Assembly (NCBI RefSeq): GCF_030056795.1
Contig: NZ_JASHKQ010000001.1
Coordinates: forward strand, 372,001-436,000
Direction of reading: 5' to 3'
DNA length: 64,000 nucleotides
DNA from: Rhodococcus sp. IEGM 1381
GTDB lineage: Bacteria; Actinomycetota; Actinomycetes; Mycobacteriales; Mycobacteriaceae
Shown: one piece after another, positions 33,691-41,693 of the stretch
How positions within the stretch are numbered: position 1 is the first letter of the stretch
Layout of the letters: every line of letters begins with the position of its first letter
Translations under genes and position numbers: made by a program
The notes under the pieces: model-generated
The model's input: only the letters and a program-made list of their open reading frames with translations
The model's database searches: none
Told to the model about the DNA's origin: nothing

Positions 33691-35526
33691 TCATGCGGGT
33701 TGTCGCGGTTCCTCGTCCCCGGTGTCGCCGGTGTCGTGGTGGTGGTCGGGTGGGTAGAGGACTTCTTCGGGGTGGTGTGCGTGATTGATGAGCCCGCGGC
33801 GCCTGGGGTCCATTCCTGTGGGTGGGTGCCACAGCGTGCGGCCCGGATATCGATGTCCTGCTCCGGTTTTGGTCGTCGCCCACTTGCCGGGCCCGGTGCC
33901 GACGAGTGCGTGGTGCATGTCGCAGCCGAAGGTCAGGGAGTCGATGTCGGTGGGTCCGCCCTCGACCCAGTCGTCGAGGTGATGGGCTTGGCACCAGGTC
34001 GCCGGGCGGGTGCACGAGGGGAAGCTGCAGCCGCGGTCGCGGGCGATGAGCACGATGCGTTGGTCGGCGGAGGCGATGCGTTTGGATCGGCCCAGGTACA
34101 GGGCTCTGCCGTCGTCGTCGAAGATCGTCAGGTAATGGTGGGCGTGCGAAGCCATGCGGATGGCGTCGCGAATCGAGACGCGGGATCCGGTGGCGGTCAT
34201 CGCGTAACCGCAGCCGGCGTCGAGATCTTTCAGGGTCATGGTGACGATCGCGGTGACGGGTAGGCCGCGATGGGTGCCGAGGGTGCCCGAGGCAAGGGTG
34301 TGCCGGAGTGCCATTTTGAGCGCGTCGTGATGGCGTTCGCGTTGAGGGCGTCGATCACGAGCAGCGGCGGCGTCGCGCGCCGCGGTGTCCGGTGCGTCAT
34401 CGTCGACGGTGGTGTCGGATCCGGGGTGGGCGCCGGGTCCAGTAGCGTTGTCGGAGCCTGCAGCGTCGTCGGAACCGTCGGAACCGTCGGTGTTATCGGA
34501 GCCAGCGGTGCCCTCTAGCTCTGTGCCGCAACCACACTCGTCACCGCACCCGCCGTCACCGCACCCGTCGTCACCGCACCGGTCGTCATCGTCTCTGCCG
34601 TCACCGGAGCCCCGTAACCCGGCATCACTCGACCCGCCACCATCGCCAGTGGGCTCGGGCTGCGGTCCGCCGTCGCCGCTGGTCTCATCGCTCCGTTCAT
34701 CCTCGCGGACGACCGACGTCGGGTCGGCAGGATTGTTCACCCCCGGCTTCGCGGCTTTGGAGAACAACGCTTCGAGGTAGGCCCGCAGTTCGGGGTCGAC
34801 GCAGAAGTTGCCTTCCGACATTCCGTCGGCACCTTGCTCCCCGAGGTAGAAGAACGCATCCCGCCGCTTGGGCGGCTTCGGCTTCCCGTCCTCGTCTTCG
34901 TCGTCGTCCTCGTCGTGATCGCCGTCGGGGTTGAGGATCGAGTCCAGGTGCGCCACCAACGGAGCGAAGTCGTCGGGCCGTCTGGTCGACGCGTACCCCA
35001 CCAACTGCACTTCGGCGAGATCCCGCGTCTGCGGATCGACACTCGAGGGCAGATGGCGGAAGAACTCGCGGATCATCTGTACATGCTTGTCATCGAGCAA
35101 CCCCGCCCGCAACGCGTCCGCGGTCCTCGGCAACAGGGGCGGCAGGACCTCGCCGGAGAACGCGGTGCGATCCCCCAACTCCTCAGCCAGACGCACCCGA
35201 GCCCCGGCCGATCGTGGGGTGATCCGCAACATCCACGCCACCGACGACGGCACCGACCCCGGATACACGTCGAGGCCGTGCTGAGCGATCAATTCGTTGA
35301 GCCTGGTGTGCGAATAGGCCGTCACGGACCTGGTGAGAGCGTCCATCCGCTGAATCACCGCCCGCCGGTCGGCATTCGTCCACGACACCGACGCCTGTTC
35401 GGCCAGCTCGGCGACGGCGGACTCGACACGATCCACCAGCACCGACAATTCTGGATCGGACACCTCAGGGGGAGGCGGCACCGTCTCGATGCCGTCCACC
35501 CCTGATCCGCCGTCCCCCGAAAGCAT
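33691..35526 (-). CDS. DUF222 / HNH endonuclease protein of the 13E12 repeat family
   Basis: This 611-residue protein is read from ATG 35526; a TTG one codon earlier is in frame. The DUF222 domain covers about 35-270 and an HNH nuclease lies near the C-terminus (about 510-565: CSFPSCTRPATWCQAHHL then DWVEGGPTDIDSLTFGCDMHH). Between them is a 120-residue low-complexity insert rich in Asp, Gly, Ser and Cys, with CGDDGCGDGGCGDECGCG. Another acidic run (DGDHDEDDDEDEDG) sits near 205. Such proteins are present in many copies in mycobacteria and rhodococci and may move as selfish elements; catalytic activity is not proven. The insert is coded by a 15-bp repeat. Confidence 0.85.
   Translation of the reverse strand: MLSGDGGSGVDGIETVPPPPEVSDPELSVLVDRVESAVAELAEQASVSWTNADRRAVIQRMDALTRSVTAYSHTRLNELIAQHGLDVYPGSVPSSVAWMLRITPRSAGARVRLAEELGDRTAFSGEVLPPLLPRTADALRAGLLDDKHVQMIREFFRHLPSSVDPQTRDLAEVQLVGYASTRRPDDFAPLVAHLDSILNPDGDHDEDDDEDEDGKPKPPKRRDAFFYLGEQGADGMSEGNFCVDPELRAYLEALFSKAAKPGVNNPADPTSVVREDERSDETSGDGGPQPEPTGDGGGSSDAGLRGSGDGRDDDDRCGDDGCGDGGCGDECGCGTELEGTAGSDNTDGSDGSDDAAGSDNATGPGAHPGSDTTVDDDAPDTAARDAAAARDRRPQRERHHDALKMALRHTLASGTLGTHRGLPVTAIVTMTLKDLDAGCGYAMTATGSRVSIRDAIRMASHAHHYLTIFDDDGRALYLGRSKRIASADQRIVLIARDRGCSFPSCTRPATWCQAHHLDDWVEGGPTDIDSLTFGCDMHHALVGTGPGKWATTKTGAGHRYPGRTLWHPPTGMDPRRRGLINHAHHPEEVLYPPDHHHDTGDTGDEEPRQPA
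34541..34585 (+). repeat. Three 15-bp tandem repeats inside the DUF222-HNH gene
   Basis: Units at 34541-34555, 34556-34570 and 34571-34585 share TCACCGCACCxGxCG. On the coding (minus) strand they encode repeated Cys-Gly-Asp-(Asp/Gly)-Gly. Nearby GTCGGAACC repeats (about 34465-34490) enlarge the same acidic insert. Confidence 0.8.
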
Positions 35527-35644
35527 CAACAGAACCTATCGCGACCCACCGGCAAGTTTTCGAACACACATACGACAACGCAATGACGACCATTCCGGCT
35601 CCCGACCCGAAATCTACCCAACAACACTGGTGGAGAATGAAAGT

Positions 35645-36136
35645 ATGCCGACCCTTCCGAATCGCACGAGCGGAGTTCGTCGCTGGGTGATCGTGGCGGG
35701 AACACTTCCCCTCGCCTGGTGGTGCATCAGCTTGACTGCGGGCGCACTGGGTATCGGCTATGACGCCATCGGCGACGTCGTGAGCACCTGGAATATCACT
35801 ACGGCAGCAGGATTGGTCATTCTCATTCCAGCAGCCTTCTTCTCCGTAAGCGGAGGCTTCGAGCTCGCCTCACCCGACAGTCCCCGTCACGGCCGTTGGT
35901 ATGCGACCGTTGGATTGACTTTGACGATGGCCTTCTACCTGTTGATGGTGCTGAAATCGGTCGTTGCCATCTTTGGCGGTTCAGTCCTTCGCGACCCGGA
36001 CACCTGGAGTCCCGAATTGTCGTCACTGGAACAGTGGGCGGTTGCGGCACCGTACGCAGCGTTCCTGATCCCGACCGGCGCGACGTTGGCAGCGCTGTGG
36101 CGTGGGCGAAGCAGGCAGGCAGGATCCGTCACCTAA
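35645..36136 (+). CDS. Hypothetical four-helix membrane protein
   Basis: This 163-residue protein is read from ATG 35645 behind GGAGAATGA; the longer frame upstream lacks a start signal. Four membrane helices are predicted (about 15-35, 48-68, 84-105 and 128-148), with acidic loops in between. No family recognised. It stands alone between the DUF222 protein and another hypothetical gene. Confidence 0.6.
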   Translation: MPTLPNRTSGVRRWVIVAGTLPLAWWCISLTAGALGIGYDAIGDVVSTWNITTAAGLVILIPAAFFSVSGGFELASPDSPRHGRWYATVGLTLTMAFYLLMVLKSVVAIFGGSVLRDPDTWSPELSSLEQWAVAAPYAAFLIPTGATLAALWRGRSRQAGSVT

Positions 36137-36197
36137 CCATTCTTCGCCTGCGGTATGGGTCGACCAACCCACACCGGATGTCGGTAGCGTCTGGTCT

Positions 36198-36803
36198 ATG
36201 GAATCGCGAACCGATCAGGCGGAATGGTCGGATAACGATCTGCAGCAGGATGTCTCGGAGGCGCAGTGGGTGGAGGACAACCTCGACGGCGTCGCGACGA
36301 CCACGGTGGGCTCGCTTGTCCCCACTGTGTTCGACGCCTATGTACGCATCCTGTATCCCGTACGTGCCAGCACACCCAATCCGACTCCGGCGAAACCTGT
36401 TGCACCCTGGCGTGATCAGCTCACAGCCGTTCTCGAAGTGCTCACTCGAACTACGACAACACCGAATGACTGCTGGTTCGCCGTCTGGGAAGGCAACACC
36501 GCGCTCGACGACGTTCGCGATACGGCACCTACCGCGGACATCGCCGGTTACAACTATTTCCTGCTGAGGGGACCGGTCTCGCGCGCGGCCGACACGCTCG
36601 AGGGACTGTCGCCGAATCTGTGGTGGCCCGCCGACCACGCGTGGTGCATGGCTCAGCACTTCGACTTCCCCCGTGCTTACCTCGGAGGCAGCACGGAGAC
36701 CGTTGCCGGCATCCTGGCGCTCACCGAGATCGAATCGCGGCCGGTCCGCGTCGACCAGGTGGTGACGACCGATAACTACCACCTGAACCGGCCGACCCAC
36801 TAG
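36198..36803 (+). CDS. Hypothetical protein (201 aa)
   Basis: The protein is read from ATG 36198, preceded 7 nt earlier by TAGCGT (leaderless type). It is soluble, with VGSLVPTVFDAYVRILYP, PNDCWFAVWEGNTALDDV and LWWPADHAWCMAQHFDFPRAYLGGS as distinctive segments. 'DHAWC...FD...YLGGS' resembles a family of actinobacterial proteins whose function is unknown to me. The final 4 bp overlap the convergent hypothetical gene. Confidence 0.6.
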   Translation: MESRTDQAEWSDNDLQQDVSEAQWVEDNLDGVATTTVGSLVPTVFDAYVRILYPVRASTPNPTPAKPVAPWRDQLTAVLEVLTRTTTTPNDCWFAVWEGNTALDDVRDTAPTADIAGYNYFLLRGPVSRAADTLEGLSPNLWWPADHAWCMAQHFDFPRAYLGGSTETVAGILALTEIESRPVRVDQVVTTDNYHLNRPTH

Positions 36804-37297
36804 CTGCCCGGCGCGACGGTCTCGACGAGGAGCACGTTCCACTGCACACCGAAGTTCATTGGCAATGAGCCGTGTTCGCGATACTCCATTCGGCCGTACG
36901 GCGTCACGCTGAACATGCCAGGGTGACGCGTCGGCGACAGTTCCTCGTGCTGTGCGAGGAATCCCGCCCGATCCAGGACGCGGACGCTACCCTGCGGTCT
37001 TGTCTTGAAGTCCAACCACAGGTACCTGTCCCACACCAGGCAGCCGTGCAATATCACGTCACCCACCACGCTGCCGTCGCCCATCATGGTGGTGAAACCG
37101 TTGCCGAGATGCGCTACCCACTCCGTTCGCCCGTCCACAGTGACGGCCTCGACCCGAGCGGGCACATCGCTGCACACCTCGGCCGGCAGGTCCATCGAGT
37201 CAGGTGACGCCCACAAGGTCGTGGGTGTGCACACCGCGCCCACCGCGGGCTCGTCAGGCCACGGTTCCATATCCTCGAGCATCCACAGTTGCGACAT
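36800..37297 (-). CDS. Hypothetical protein (165 aa)
   Basis: This 165-residue soluble protein, mostly beta-like, has WVAHLGNGFTTMMGDGSVVGDVILHGCLVWDRYLWLDFK in its middle (quoted in part). No signal peptide. It is 15 bp downstream of the formamidase stop on the same strand and may share its transcript. I do not recognise a family. Confidence 0.5.
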   Translation of the reverse strand: MSQLWMLEDMEPWPDEPAVGAVCTPTTLWASPDSMDLPAEVCSDVPARVEAVTVDGRTEWVAHLGNGFTTMMGDGSVVGDVILHGCLVWDRYLWLDFKTRPQGSVRVLDRAGFLAQHEELSPTRHPGMFSVTPYGRMEYREHGSLPMNFGVQWNVLLVETVAPGS

Positions 37298-37312
37298 CTC
37301 GAGCGAAGTCGA

Positions 37313-38566
37313 TCAGAACTGCGCCCGAGGAGCTCCCATTCCAGGGTCGATTTGGAACGGACCGCTGGCAGAAGGCGCTATCGGAAAGTCGAAGATCGCA
37401 GTGGGGATGTACACCGTGGCACAGGAGTTCGGGATGTCGACCACCCCGGACAGGCGTCCTTCGATCGGGGCCGATCCCAACAGCAGGTACGCCTGCTCGG
37501 GGCTGTAGCCGAACTTGGTGAGGTAGTCGATCGCGTGCATACATGCGTTCTGGTACGACAGATCGGAGTCCAGATACTTCTGCTCACCGTCGACGGTCAC
37601 CGAAATACCCGAGAAGGCAATCCATTCGGAGTACTGCGGTGCGGTGTTGCCGGGCATGAAGATCGCGTTTTCGCTCACCCCGTAGGTCTCCATGCCACCC
37701 TTGATCAGGTCGACGTGCAGGTCCATGAAGCCGCCCATTTCGATGGCCCCACAGAACGTGATCTCTCCGTCTCCCTGCGAGAAGTGCAAGTCGCCGAACG
37801 ACAACTTCGCCCCCGGCACGAACACCGGATAGAAAACACGGGTGCCCTTGGTGAGGTTCTTGATGTCCTGATTTCCGCCGTTCTCGCGGGGCGGTGCCGT
37901 GCGCGCGGCTTCACCTGCAACGCGGGAGAATTCGTCACCGCTCAGTGAACCGAGGATGGCACCGTCGAGTTCGGGCGCCAGAGCCAGCGGCGGGACACGG
38001 TTCGGATCGGTGGCGATCAGCGCACCTTCACGAGCGTTCCACTTTGCCAACAACTGGGCCGACGGCGCAGTCCCCATCAGGCCGGGATGGGTGATTCCCG
38101 TGTACTTCACGTGCGGGACGTGGCGAGAGGTGGTGGTCTGACCGGAAAAATCCCAGATTGCCTTGTACGCATCGGGGAATCGATCGGTGAGGAACCCGCC
38201 ACCGTTCTGCTTGGCGAAGATGCCCGTGTAACCCCAGCCCTGACCGGCCAGCGGACCCGAGTCCTCCTGCGGGATCGGACCGACGTCGAGAATATCGACG
38301 ATCAACAGGTCACCGGGCTCGGCTCCCTCGATGTGGAACGGTCCGGACAGCGTGTGCACGTTGTTGAGCGGCGCATTCAGAATGTCCTCGGCGGAATCGT
38401 CGTTGTGGATGGCCCCGTCGAACCATTCGCGACAGTGCGCCCGAAACGACGTGCCGGGTTTGACTGTGACCGCCGCCGGGATATCGGGATGCCATCGGTT
38501 GTGGCCGACGATCTCCTGTTCGGTGAAACTCTTCGTCGAGTCGAGCGGAAACAGCAGTTCGGGCAC
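37313..38566 (-). CDS. fmdA: Formamidase (FmdA/AmdA family)
   Basis: This 417-residue protein is full length for FmdA. It shows GHNRWHPDIPAAV near the N-terminus, HTLSGPFHIEGAEPGDLL, GIFAKQNGGGFLTD, HPGLMGTAPS, FPVFVPGAKLSFGDLHFSQGDGEITFCGAIEMGG-like core segments (in part) and ACMHAIDYLTKFGYSPEQAYLLL, all typical of the acetamidase/formamidase family. It hydrolyses formamide to formate and ammonia, for nitrogen use. The divergent gene at 38707 encodes an FmdB-type zinc-ribbon protein, the usual partner. Confidence 0.93.
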   Translation of the reverse strand: MPELLFPLDSTKSFTEQEIVGHNRWHPDIPAAVTVKPGTSFRAHCREWFDGAIHNDDSAEDILNAPLNNVHTLSGPFHIEGAEPGDLLIVDILDVGPIPQEDSGPLAGQGWGYTGIFAKQNGGGFLTDRFPDAYKAIWDFSGQTTTSRHVPHVKYTGITHPGLMGTAPSAQLLAKWNAREGALIATDPNRVPPLALAPELDGAILGSLSGDEFSRVAGEAARTAPPRENGGNQDIKNLTKGTRVFYPVFVPGAKLSFGDLHFSQGDGEITFCGAIEMGGFMDLHVDLIKGGMETYGVSENAIFMPGNTAPQYSEWIAFSGISVTVDGEQKYLDSDLSYQNACMHAIDYLTKFGYSPEQAYLLLGSAPIEGRLSGVVDIPNSCATVYIPTAIFDFPIAPSASGPFQIDPGMGAPRAQF

Positions 38567-38706
38567 GAGGCACCTCCGGTTGCGCGGATTCTCCTGCCTC
38601 GATCATTGCACCGTTCTGGCGCATCCGGCCGATTCTGACGTGTAAATCTTGTATGACGTTGTGCTGGAACGTTGCTGATGCGCCGCATCGCGCTACTCTC
38701 GGATGC

Positions 38707-38994
38707 GTGCCCACCTACAGCTTCCGCTGCGCACAGCGTTGCGCACCCGTCGAGCAGCGTTTCGCCATGGCCGACGTTCCCGGCGAGGTGTCGTGCCCGG
38801 AGTGCGGCGAGGCAGCTGCACGACAGATCTCTTCTCCTGCCCTCGGCAGAGGAAACAGTGTTGCAATGAAGGCACACGACGCCTCTCGCGCCACCGCGGC
38901 CACGCCTGCAGTTGTCTCATCTCTGCCGGCCGCGGGCCGATCCGCAACCAGGACGACATCGAACCCGCTCCACCGCCGCCTGCCCCGCCCCTGA
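38707..38994 (+). CDS. fmdB: FmdB-family zinc-ribbon protein
   Basis: This 95-residue protein starts at GTG 38707 with the family N-terminus PTYSFRC. A zinc ribbon is formed by Cys8, Cys12, Cys30 and Cys33 (CAQRC ... CPEC), followed by a disordered Ser/Ala-rich tail. FmdB proteins are small regulators linked to formamidase genes; it is divergent from fmdA here. TACTCT ends 7 nt before the start (leaderless type). The longer frame from 38653 is ignored because it breaks the conserved N-terminus. Confidence 0.8.
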   Translation: MPTYSFRCAQRCAPVEQRFAMADVPGEVSCPECGEAAARQISSPALGRGNSVAMKAHDASRATAATPAVVSSLPAAGRSATRTTSNPLHRRLPRP

Positions 38995-39036
38995 CAGCTG
39001 CGTTTCCCTTCCGGGCCGACGGGGAAGTCCGACGGC

Positions 39037-40257
39037 ATGTCCGAGCTACCTCCTCCCCCGTCCATTGCCGACGGCTTCACCACCGACGACGTCGTCGCCT
39101 GGGTTGCTGAGCATCTGGGTGATCTGACCCTCGAGGGGGCGGACGACATCACCCCAGGTGGCATCCGTGGTGGGCAGTCGGCTGCCGACATGGCACTGGC
39201 CGGGCTGGACATCACTGGCTACGCCCGCGACCGCAGCACCGTTCTCCCGGTGAATCGCCGCGGCGCAAGCCGCATGTCGCCGTACATCCGCCACGGACTG
39301 CTGACGCTTCGAGAAGTCTGGGACGCAGTAGCCGACGCTCCCTCTCGCGACCGTTCCCGGTACCGCGACGAGCTCATGTGGCAGGAGTACGCACGCCACC
39401 TCTACGCCCGAGTCGGCACAAGCCTCGGGCAATCTCTGCGACGTGAGCAACCGCGGCCGCAGAACTGGACGGCGCAGCCCTGGGCCGAGGAAATGAACTG
39501 CATGTCCTCGGTCGTGGGTGAATTGCAGGACGACGGCTGGCTCGTCAACCAAACTCGCATGTGGCTGGCCTCCCAGTGGGCAGTCCGCGCCGGAGCGACG
39601 TGGCGCGACGGTGAGGACGAGATGTTCGCCCACTTACTCGACGGCTCGCGCGCTGCCAACCGCCTCGGCTGGCAGTGGACCGTCGGCACGGGAAGTGGGA
39701 AGGTCTACGGCTTCAGTCGATGGCAGGTGACCAAGCGTGCCCCGTCGCTGTGCCGCAACTGTGCGCTGAAAGATGCGTGCCCCATCGAGAATTGGCCCGA
39801 CGACGATCTCGGCCCAGCGGTCGACGGCCCAGATCTCAACAAGGCCCCGGTACCCGCAGGCCCCGCTCACGTGGAAGGCGATGGTGCAGAACAGGTCTGG
39901 CTGACCGCCGAATCGCTCGGCACCGCAGACCCCGCCATGGCTGCGGATACCGATCGACCTGCTGTCTTCGTGTTCGACGAGCCACTCCTCCGGAAACTGA
40001 AGCTCTCCGGCAAGCGCCTGGTCTTCCTCGCCGAGACGCTCGGCGAGATCGCGTCGACCCGGCCGTTGGAGGTACGTCGCGGCCGAGTCTCGGATGAGCT
40101 CTCCGGACGGTCTTTGGCCGCCACCTGGGCACCGGTACCCGGCTTCTCCCGCATCGCCGACGCCATCAACCCGGTCGAGTTGCATCCGTGGCCTTGGCTG
40201 ACGCGTCCCACCACATCCTCGGTCCGTTCGTTCAGTGCGTGGCGCCGCAGTCACTGA
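39037..40257 (+). CDS. Photolyase/cryptochrome-like protein with reversed domain order and a possible Fe-S cluster
   Basis: This 406-residue protein has the FAD-binding photolyase domain first (about 42-255): SRMSPYIRHGLLTLREVW (78-95), WQEYARHLYARVG (115-127) and the FAD segment DDGWLVNQTRMWLAS ... ANRLGWQWTVGTGSG (165-221). Four cysteines (155, 239, 242, 248) match the spacing class of Fe-S photolyases. The N-terminal alpha/beta (antenna) domain of normal photolyases is missing from its place; instead, residues about 287-395 read like it (QVWLTAESLGTADPAM, AVFVFDEPLL, KRLVFLAETLGEIAS, LEVRRGR). This suggests a circular permutation. It probably binds FAD and may repair DNA or sense light. 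Confidence 0.75.
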   Translation: MSELPPPPSIADGFTTDDVVAWVAEHLGDLTLEGADDITPGGIRGGQSAADMALAGLDITGYARDRSTVLPVNRRGASRMSPYIRHGLLTLREVWDAVADAPSRDRSRYRDELMWQEYARHLYARVGTSLGQSLRREQPRPQNWTAQPWAEEMNCMSSVVGELQDDGWLVNQTRMWLASQWAVRAGATWRDGEDEMFAHLLDGSRAANRLGWQWTVGTGSGKVYGFSRWQVTKRAPSLCRNCALKDACPIENWPDDDLGPAVDGPDLNKAPVPAGPAHVEGDGAEQVWLTAESLGTADPAMAADTDRPAVFVFDEPLLRKLKLSGKRLVFLAETLGEIASTRPLEVRRGRVSDELSGRSLAATWAPVPGFSRIADAINPVELHPWPWLTRPTTSSVRSFSAWRRSH

Positions 40258-40263
40258 GGCGCT

Positions 40264-41040
40264 CTACCGTGGCCGCACCGTGATCTGCCCTTCCTCGCTG
40301 TGGGCGGACAACGTCTTCGGCGATCTCGGGTCGTTGATGACGTCGACGGAGACGTCACCCTTCTCGGATGCCGCGTCCACGGCGTAGGCGTCGGCGGGTG
40401 GGAGACCGATCGTCGTGTCACCGATCACGTTGCGTGTCTTCACCGATTTCGGCGCAGTTCGAGATTCGACGGTGATCTCGCCGAAGGTCGTACTCACCTC
40501 GACAGCGGTGGCCGTGGCATCGCTGATCTTCACGTCTCCGAAACGCGTGTCGATGCGCAGCGTTCCGGCCGATCCACGAGCGAACACCGATCCCGACGCT
40601 GTCGAGATGTCCACGTCAGCAGCGACATCGGACAACATGACGTCACCGTTTGCACCGTCGACCGTCACGGTCAGATCCGCCGGTATCTGAATTTCGACGT
40701 CGGCGTCGCATGATCCGTATTTGTCGTACGAACATTCCACCGCGACGGTCGATCCGTCCGCACCGATATCGATGGTGGGACTGTCTCCTCGATAGATGCC
40801 GTGAGCTCGAACATGCAGCGAATCATCAGGACTGGGTACGAACGTCAGATGGGCGAAGCCGGTCGACACGGCCAATTGCGAGCCGTCGACCGCGTGGTCG
40901 GCCGAGTAGTCGTAGTCCTGAGTCTTCGGAAGGGAGAAGCCGAGCGCGATCGCGGCTGTCGTTCCCGCGCCGGCCAGGCCGATCACCACCGCCGCGGTGG
41001 TGATCGCCACAACGTTGCGTAACAATGGAATTCGATTCAT
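40264..41040 (-). CDS. DUF4097-family surface protein (LiaG-like) with signal anchor
   Basis: This 258-residue protein has an N-terminal hydrophobic helix (about 9-34) and then a parallel beta-strand repeat domain: repeated segments such as VDGANGDVMLSDVAADVDI, STASGSVFARGSAGTLRI, DTRFGDVKISDATATAVEV and STTFGEITVES follow the 'G.v.v.....' ladder of DUF4097. A Cys pair (CSYDKYGSC) may be a disulphide. It overlaps the response-regulator gene by ATGA and completes a three-gene operon, as LiaG-like proteins do in cell-envelope stress systems. Confidence 0.82.
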   Translation of the reverse strand: MNRIPLLRNVVAITTAAVVIGLAGAGTTAAIALGFSLPKTQDYDYSADHAVDGSQLAVSTGFAHLTFVPSPDDSLHVRAHGIYRGDSPTIDIGADGSTVAVECSYDKYGSCDADVEIQIPADLTVTVDGANGDVMLSDVAADVDISTASGSVFARGSAGTLRIDTRFGDVKISDATATAVEVSTTFGEITVESRTAPKSVKTRNVIGDTTIGLPPADAYAVDAASEKGDVSVDVINDPRSPKTLSAHSEEGQITVRPR

Positions 41041-41693
41041 CGAATTGCTCCCAGGTATCGTAGTACGGCCATGACCCGGCGGTGATCAGCACTGTCACCG
41101 AGCAAACCGAGTTTGGCGAAGATGTTTCCGATGTGCTTCTCGACGGCCGCTTGACCGACGACAAGGGTGGCCGCGATGCCGGCATTGGACTTGCCTTCGG
41201 CCATGGCCGTCAACACGTCTCGCTCTCGGGGTGTCAACGAATCCAGTGGATCGGATCGTGGTGCGCGCGCCAAGATCTGCTGTACCACTTCGGGATCGAT
41301 GACCGTTCCCCCGTCGGCGACGGTTCGTACCGCGTCGGCGAATTCGTCGACATCGGCAACACGATCCTTGAGCAGATATCCGACGCCGTCCGTGCTCTGC
41401 CGGATCAGTTCGGCCGCATACGTTTCCTCGACGTACTGCGAGAGCACCAGTACCCCGACGTCGGGCCATCGCTCACGAATGACAAGTGCTGCTCGCAGGC
41501 CTTCGTCGAGAAATGTGGGAGGCATCCGAACGTCGATAACGCAGACGTCGGGCAGGGGGTCGGTGGCCGACATCAGCGTCAGGAGCTGACCCGCGTCGCC
41601 TACTTTGCCGATCACCTCGGCACCGGTGTCGACCAACAGCCGCGCAACACCCTCACGCAGCAGCACCGAGTCGTCGGCGATGATCACTCGCAC
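41037..41693 (-). CDS. NarL/LuxR-type response regulator (LiaR-like)
   Basis: This 218-residue protein has a receiver domain with Asp7/Asp8 and the phosphoacceptor Asp54 in CVIDVRMPP, and a LuxR helix-turn-helix at about 150-212 (LTPRERDVLTAMAEGKSNAGIA ... VEKHIGNIFAKLGL). It pairs with the upstream histidine kinase (10-bp gene overlap) and probably controls the operon, including the DUF4097 gene. The order kinase-regulator-DUF4097 resembles envelope-stress systems. Confidence 0.92.
   Translation of the reverse strand: MRVIIADDSVLLREGVARLLVDTGAEVIGKVGDAGQLLTLMSATDPLPDVCVIDVRMPPTFLDEGLRAALVIRERWPDVGVLVLSQYVEETYAAELIRQSTDGVGYLLKDRVADVDEFADAVRTVADGGTVIDPEVVQQILARAPRSDPLDSLTPRERDVLTAMAEGKSNAGIAATLVVGQAAVEKHIGNIFAKLGLLGDSADHRRVMAVLRYLGAIR

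Noticed and set aside
34270-34780. Plus-strand frames antisense to the DUF222-HNH gene
   Set aside because: They are translations of the low-complexity insert on the opposite strand and show only Ser/Pro/Val/Gly repeats.
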